Below, one piece after another: positions 4,699-7,948 of a stretch of DNA of 7,948 bases. A model generated the notes under the pieces. That model saw only the letters and a program-made list of their open reading frames with translations. It was not told the DNA's origin and searched no databases. Source of the DNA: Candidatus Zixiibacteriota bacterium (GTDB taxonomy: Bacteria > Zixibacteria > MSB-5A5 > JAUVRN01); contig JAUVRN010000072.1 in assembly GCA_030597645.1 (NCBI GenBank), positions 1 through 7,948 on the forward strand. The letters run 5' to 3'. The stretch's first letter is position 1; each line of letters begins with the position of its first letter. Made by a program: the position numbers and the translations under genes.

Positions 4699-6048
4699 AT
4701 GGGTAACTCGCTCGACGACGACCGGTTCTTCAAGGTTATCCTCAGTTCGATCGCCGACGGCGTATTCACCGTAGATTCACAGCGGATCATCACCAGTTTC
4801 AACTCGGCCGCGGAGAAGATCACCGGCATTCCGGCCTCACAGGCCATCGGCAAACGTTGCTACGAGGTCTTCCACGCGGACATCTGCGAGCAGGGCTGTC
4901 TCCTGGAGAAAACCCTGCAGACCGGCAAGGAGTCGATCGATCAGCCGGTGAGCATCGTCAACTCGGAGGGTGAATCGATACCCATCAGCATCTCTACCTC
5001 CGTATTGAGGGATGCGGATGGGCAGGTCCTGGGTGCCGTCGAGACGTTTCGCGACCTGTCGACCATCGAACAACTCCGCAAAGAGCTGTTCAAGAACTAT
5101 TCGTTCGAGGACATTATTTCCAAGAGTCCCCGCATCCACAAACTGTTCGCGATTCTTCCGGACGGCGCCGCCAGCGACAGCACGGTGCTCATCCAGGGAC
5201 CGTCCGGGTCGGGCAAAGAGCTGTTCGCCCGCGCCATCCACAACCTGAGCTCACGCCGAACAAATAACTACGTGGTCATCAACTGCGGTACGCTGCCGGT
5301 GCAACTGTTCGAGTCGGAGCTGTTCGGCTACAAGGCGGGCGCATTCACCGACGCGAAGAAGGACAAATCGGGCAAGATTGCGCGGGCCGACGGTGGCACC
5401 GTATTCTGTGACGAGATCGGCGAGCTGCCACTGTCCACGCAAGTGAAGCTGCTGCGACTGCTGCAGCAGCGCGAATACGAACCGCTGGGCTCCACGTCGC
5501 CCGTATCGGTAGACATCCGCGTGGTCGTCGCCACCAACCGCAACCTCAAGGATCTGGTGGCGGCCGGGAAGTTCCGCGACGATCTCTACTTCCGTATCGA
5601 CGTGGTTCGCTTTGACCTGCCGGCGCTCAAGGAGCGCCGCGAGGACGTCCCCTATCTCGTAGACCATTTTATCAAGCTGAACAACGCTCGCCGCGCCAAG
5701 AACATCGTGAGTGTCAGCCCCGAGGTCATGGACATCCTCATGCGCCACGAGTTCGCCGGCAATGTCCGCGAGCTCGAGAACATCATCGAGTACTGCTTCG
5801 TGGTGTGCCACGGCAACGTGATCGGGCGCGAGCACCTCCCGGCCGAGATACAAGAAACGGCCTTGCCGTCCGACGATTCGACCGAACGGCGAATCGACCC
5901 GCTGTCTGCGGCCATCGATGAGCGCAGCCGTATCGAGGTGGCGCTGAAGGAACACCAGGGTAACAAAACTCGGGCCGCCCGGGCGCTGGGCATCGATCGA
6001 ACCACCCTCTGGCGCAGGCTCAAGCGCTACGGTATCGGTCAGTCCTGA
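4699..6048 (+). CDS. Sigma54-dependent transcriptional activator (PAS-AAA+-Fis)
   Basis: The 449-residue protein begins with a PAS sensor (about 7-125), continues with an AAA+ ATPase (about 140-385) and ends with a Fis-type HTH (about 411-446, NKTRAARALGIDRTTLWRRL). The ATPase has Walker A GPSGSGKE (167-174), the sigma54-contact loop GAFTDA (214-219; usual form GAFTGA), Walker B TVFCDEIGE (234-242), a region with arginine-finger candidates FRDDLYFRI (292-300) and GNVRELEN (354-361). It remodels RNA polymerase-sigma54 at -24/-12 promoters. No receiver domain is present, so control is probably through the PAS domain, whose C54, C63 and C67 (CYEVFHADICEQGC) could sense redox state, Fe-S or metal. 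The gene is followed at once by half-site repeats and a -24/-12 element, which makes the downstream pair its obvious target. ATG 4699 has a G-rich ribosome site. Confidence 0.93.
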   Translation: MGNSLDDDRFFKVILSSIADGVFTVDSQRIITSFNSAAEKITGIPASQAIGKRCYEVFHADICEQGCLLEKTLQTGKESIDQPVSIVNSEGESIPISISTSVLRDADGQVLGAVETFRDLSTIEQLRKELFKNYSFEDIISKSPRIHKLFAILPDGAASDSTVLIQGPSGSGKELFARAIHNLSSRRTNNYVVINCGTLPVQLFESELFGYKAGAFTDAKKDKSGKIARADGGTVFCDEIGELPLSTQVKLLRLLQQREYEPLGSTSPVSVDIRVVVATNRNLKDLVAAGKFRDDLYFRIDVVRFDLPALKERREDVPYLVDHFIKLNNARRAKNIVSVSPEVMDILMRHEFAGNVRELENIIEYCFVVCHGNVIGREHLPAEIQETALPSDDSTERRIDPLSAAIDERSRIEVALKEHQGNKTRAARALGIDRTTLWRRLKRYGIGQS

Positions 6049-6082
6049 CCGGGGTCTCATGCCGGGTATTGCTACCGCCGCA

Positions 6083-6137
6083 GCGCAACACGCCTGACTG
6101 TTGAACTGCAACGCTTCCGTTGCAATTGGCGCAACAC
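6083..6137. promoter_or_regulatory. GCAAC/GTTGC half-site array, likely upstream activator sites
   Basis: GCAAC occurs at 6085-6089, 6108-6112 and 6131-6135, exactly 23 bp apart. GTTG(C) occurs in the opposite sense at 6100-6103 and 6119-6123. The centre is a perfect dyad, TGCAACG-CTTC-CGTTGCA (6107-6124), and the outer copies share GCGCAACAC (6083-6091, 6129-6137). A weaker dyad, ACAAC-TG-GTTGT, lies at 6156-6167. The array is centred about 110 bp upstream of the predicted sigma54 transcription start, a standard enhancer distance. The activator encoded immediately upstream is the likely binder. Confidence 0.6.
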
Positions 6138-6197
6138 CATGCCTGGTCTCAGTCCACAACTGGTTGTCGGAGTGTGGGTTAGAACTCACATCCAGAC

Positions 6198-6213
6198 CGG
6201 CACCGCCTTTGCA
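6198..6213 (+). promoter_or_regulatory. Sigma54 (-24/-12) promoter
   Basis: CGGCACCGCCTTTGCA contains GGCAC and TTGCA with the essential GG (6199-6200) and GC (6211-6212) separated by exactly 10 bp. It differs from TGGCACG-N4-TTGCA at only two consensus bases. Predicted start is near 6223, giving a short leader of about 13 nt to ATG 6236. Confidence 0.75.
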
Positions 6214-6235
6214 ACCTTCAGTCGTGGGTATGGCC

Positions 6236-6994
6236 ATGACTGTTGCAATCCCGCGCTTCAACGACCTGGTGGCACCGCGCTTCGAAGTGGCTCGCTACTT
6301 CGTCATCGCGCGCATAGACGCAGCCGGTAAGATCGAGCGTGAAACGGTTCAGTGCTCCGGCTGCGTCGGACTCGGCCGCGTTCAGCTGCTCATCGACCAG
6401 CGCGTCGATGCACTCATCTGCGGCGGGATCAGGAGAGTATATCGCGACCTTCTGAGTTCGCGCGGGATAGATGTCATTGACCATGCCGTGGGCACAGTCG
6501 ATACGGCCCTCGATGCGTACCTGCGCAATGATCTCCAGAAGGAAGAGGAATCCGTGTCCTGCCTGGATCAAGGGCCGCGCATTCCGCTGGAAGATCTCAT
6601 CTGCTGGACCAAAGAGCTCTTCACCGAACACGGCTACGCGGTCCACGACGCCGCCGACCGGGCCCTCTTTCCGGTGGACCTGGTGGCTGAGATCAAGTGC
6701 CCCGTCTGCAACAAGCCGCTCCGTATCGCCATCTGCTGTGGCGCCCACGCGTACAGATGCGACCAGGAGATCCAGCAACTGCATCAGGTGGCCGGTCCGG
6801 ACTTTCATGCGCGCGTATATGTTCATCCAACCACAGCACAGGCGCAGCGCTGTTGTCTGGACTACGACATCGAACTGCTCGACCCCAACCGGCGATTCAC
6901 TGCCTGCGAACGGCCGGGATCGCACCGGCTCCCCATTCTGCAGAACGCAATCCCCGGGCACGAGAGGGCCTTTGCCCGGGCTCCGGAAAGATGA
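6236..6994 (+). CDS. NifX-like cluster-binding domain fused to a cysteine-rich C-terminal module
   Basis: The product is 252 residues. The N-terminal domain (1-100) is NifX-like: MTVAIPRFNDLVAPRFEVAR, then C40-S-G-C43-VGLGRVQLL, ALICGGIRRVYRDLL (59-73), and a final strand before the AYLRNDL helix. Such domains bind metalloclusters; here C40, C43 and C62 are candidate ligands. The rest (about 105-252) is a second module: a helical stretch (IPLEDLICWTKELF) followed by C155-x2-C158, C167-C168-G-A-H171, Y173-R-C175-D-Q-E and C206-C207. It looks like a zinc- or Fe-S-binding domain that I do not recognise. ATG 6236 has GTGGG 7 nt upstream and begins directly with the NifX strand; ATG 6230 would add two residues. 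The sigma54 promoter drives it, and the Fe-S gene follows after 9 nt. It may deliver or sense a cluster for that protein. Confidence 0.75.
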   Translation: MTVAIPRFNDLVAPRFEVARYFVIARIDAAGKIERETVQCSGCVGLGRVQLLIDQRVDALICGGIRRVYRDLLSSRGIDVIDHAVGTVDTALDAYLRNDLQKEEESVSCLDQGPRIPLEDLICWTKELFTEHGYAVHDAADRALFPVDLVAEIKCPVCNKPLRIAICCGAHAYRCDQEIQQLHQVAGPDFHARVYVHPTTAQAQRCCLDYDIELLDPNRRFTACERPGSHRLPILQNAIPGHERAFARAPER

Positions 6995-7003
6995 TCCACT
7001 GAT

Positions 7004-7852
7004 ATGAATCCCCTTAGAGCACTAAATGGAAACGGCATGCGCGCCGTTCGGGTGACCGAAGAGGAACGCAGCAAGGCGTATGCGCCCACCAAGAAAGCCG
7101 ACGTGGCCGAAAAGCAGCAACTCCATGTACGGTATCACGTCGAGAACATGGATGTCGGAGATCGCCCCCGGCGCTTCCTCGAGGCCTTTGCCGCGATCCT
7201 CAGGCATTCCAACTACCGCTTCGCCCTCGACCACTTCATCCGCATGAGCGCCAAATGCTCCCGCTGCGCAACCAGCTGCCAGATCTACATGGCGACAGGT
7301 GATCCGGACGACATTCCGTGCCACCGCTCCGAGCTGCTCCTCAAGGTGTATCGCCGTCATTTCACCATGGGCGGATCGGTACGCGGGCGGCTGCTGGGTA
7401 CGGGCCACCTCACGGATGAAGATGTCGAGAGGATGGCCGACTCCTTCTGGAACTGCACAGCCTGCAAACGTTGCACGCTGGAGTGCCCGGCGGGCATCGA
7501 TCACGCGCTGATCACCCACCTGGGCCGCTACATCCTCAGCGAAATCGGCATCGCCCCGCGTGCTCTGGTCATCAGCACCCGCGAACAGCTCGAAGGATCC
7601 ACGGGCAATACATCCGCCATCCCCGTACCGGCACTGGTCGATACGCTGGAATTCCTCGAAGAGGACATGAAAGAGGAAAAGGGCGTAGACATCACCTTCC
7701 CCCGCGATCAATTGGGTTGCGACTGGGTATTCTTCCCGGCCGTCAGCGATTACCTGATGGAAGCCGAGACCCTGATGGGCATCGCCGCCGTCTTCTCCGT
7801 CACGGGCGATTCGTGGACGCTGGGCACCGGCTACTTCGACGCCAGCAACTAG
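7004..7852 (+). CDS. HdrD/TmcB-like Fe-S oxidoreductase, interrupted by an in-frame TAG
   Basis: The frame runs 282 codons to TAG at 7850-7852. Two cluster motifs are present: C85-x2-C88-x3-C92 with C106 (CSRCATSC), a non-standard first set, and C151-x2-C154-x2-C157-x3-C161-P (CTACKRCTLECP). After them comes the start of a CCG-type region (VFFPAVSDYLMEAETLMG, 242-259). These proteins pass electrons between quinone or redox carriers and thiol/disulfide or other acceptors in the cytoplasm. The stop falls where family members, as I recall them, have an aromatic residue in a DxxNxGLFY motif, and sequence of the same family continues afterwards, so the product is truncated or the base is wrong. 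ATG 7004 is chosen, but ATG 7037 is possible because the first 11 residues look atypical. It belongs to the sigma54-driven unit, 9 nt after the NifX fusion gene. Confidence 0.8.
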   Translation: MNPLRALNGNGMRAVRVTEEERSKAYAPTKKADVAEKQQLHVRYHVENMDVGDRPRRFLEAFAAILRHSNYRFALDHFIRMSAKCSRCATSCQIYMATGDPDDIPCHRSELLLKVYRRHFTMGGSVRGRLLGTGHLTDEDVERMADSFWNCTACKRCTLECPAGIDHALITHLGRYILSEIGIAPRALVISTREQLEGSTGNTSAIPVPALVDTLEFLEEDMKEEKGVDITFPRDQLGCDWVFFPAVSDYLMEAETLMGIAAVFSVTGDSWTLGTGYFDASN

Positions 7853-7948
7853 GGCCTCTTCTACAGCGACCGTATCCTGGAACGCGGCGTGCGCAAGCCC
7901 GATGCGGAGGCGAGGCGCCTGGAGGGCAAGAACATTCTGATCGGCGAG
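7853..7948 (+). pseudogene. In-frame continuation of the Fe-S oxidoreductase after the TAG
   Basis: The 32 codons after the TAG stay open in the same frame to the window edge, beginning GLFYSDRILERG and ending GKNILIGE. This is the expected continuation of HdrD/TmcB-like proteins, where a cysteine-rich CGHA-type motif normally comes next, just beyond the edge. The lack of further stops or frameshifts suggests a recent nonsense change, a sequencing or assembly error, or readthrough. No ribosome site for independent translation is visible. Confidence 0.65.

Noticed and set aside
6107..6124. TGCAACG-CTTC-CGTTGCA as a rho-independent terminator of the activator gene
   Set aside because: It has no following T run, and the same half-sites repeat at 23-bp spacing on both sides, which fits protein-binding sites better.
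5251..6261. 336-codon open frame on the minus strand
   Set aside because: It lies antisense to the well-supported sigma54 activator, crosses its Fis domain and the regulatory array, and its translation has no recognisable domain. It is a high-GC shadow frame.
7850..7852. Pyrrolysine insertion at the TAG
   Set aside because: TAG ends another gene here normally (4623-4625), the site fits a one-base change from Tyr or Trp, and Fe-S oxidoreductases of this type are not known pyrrolysine proteins. A genome search for pyl genes would settle it.

Overview
The window is GC-rich DNA packed with genes for anaerobic redox chemistry. It has HdrD/DsrK/TmcB-like double-cubane iron-sulfur proteins, a NarI/DsrM-like membrane cytochrome b, NifX-type metallocluster-binding proteins, a DUF134 regulator and a sigma54-dependent activator with a cysteine-bearing PAS domain. 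Together these suggest a strictly anaerobic bacterium of the sulfate-reducer/deltaproteobacterial type or a related candidate phylum. No rRNA or other taxonomic marker is present, so this placement is an inference.

Two transcription units diverge from a 342-bp AT-richer intergenic region (2429-2770). The left unit reads on the minus strand. It runs from a MerR/excisionase-type HTH regulator with a cysteine cluster and a degenerate receiver domain (2428-1646), to a stand-alone macro-domain protein (1613-1068), a five-helix NarI/DsrM-like cytochrome b (1071-391) and an Fe-S protein with two [4Fe-4S] motifs that runs off the left edge (353-1). The last two look like a membrane quinone/Fe-S electron-transfer pair. 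The macro and cytochrome genes overlap by ATGA and are probably translationally coupled.

The right unit reads on the plus strand. It holds a DUF134 regulator (2771-3217), a His-rich NifX-like protein (3214-3666), a PaaI-type hotdog thioesterase (3647-4168) and a protein resembling L-2-amino-thiazoline-4-carboxylate hydrolases (4137-4625). All four overlap one another. A PAS-AAA+-Fis sigma54 activator (4699-6048) follows, with its own sigma70-like promoter. Downstream of it come an array of GCAAC/GTTGC half-sites and a near-consensus -24/-12 promoter. These precede a second NifX-like protein fused to an unfamiliar cysteine-rich C-terminal module (6236-6994) and a second HdrD/TmcB-like Fe-S protein (7004 onward). 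The last gene is interrupted by an in-frame TAG at 7850-7852, after which recognisable family sequence continues to the window edge.

My working model is a redox-responsive metallocluster and electron-transfer locus. The sigma54 activator binds the GCAAC array and drives the NifX-fusion/Fe-S pair. The DUF134 protein probably acts at the palindrome in its own promoter. The minus-strand regulator controls a membrane Fe-S/cytochrome module that carries an unusual macro-domain passenger. The individual families are known; the combination is what deserves attention.
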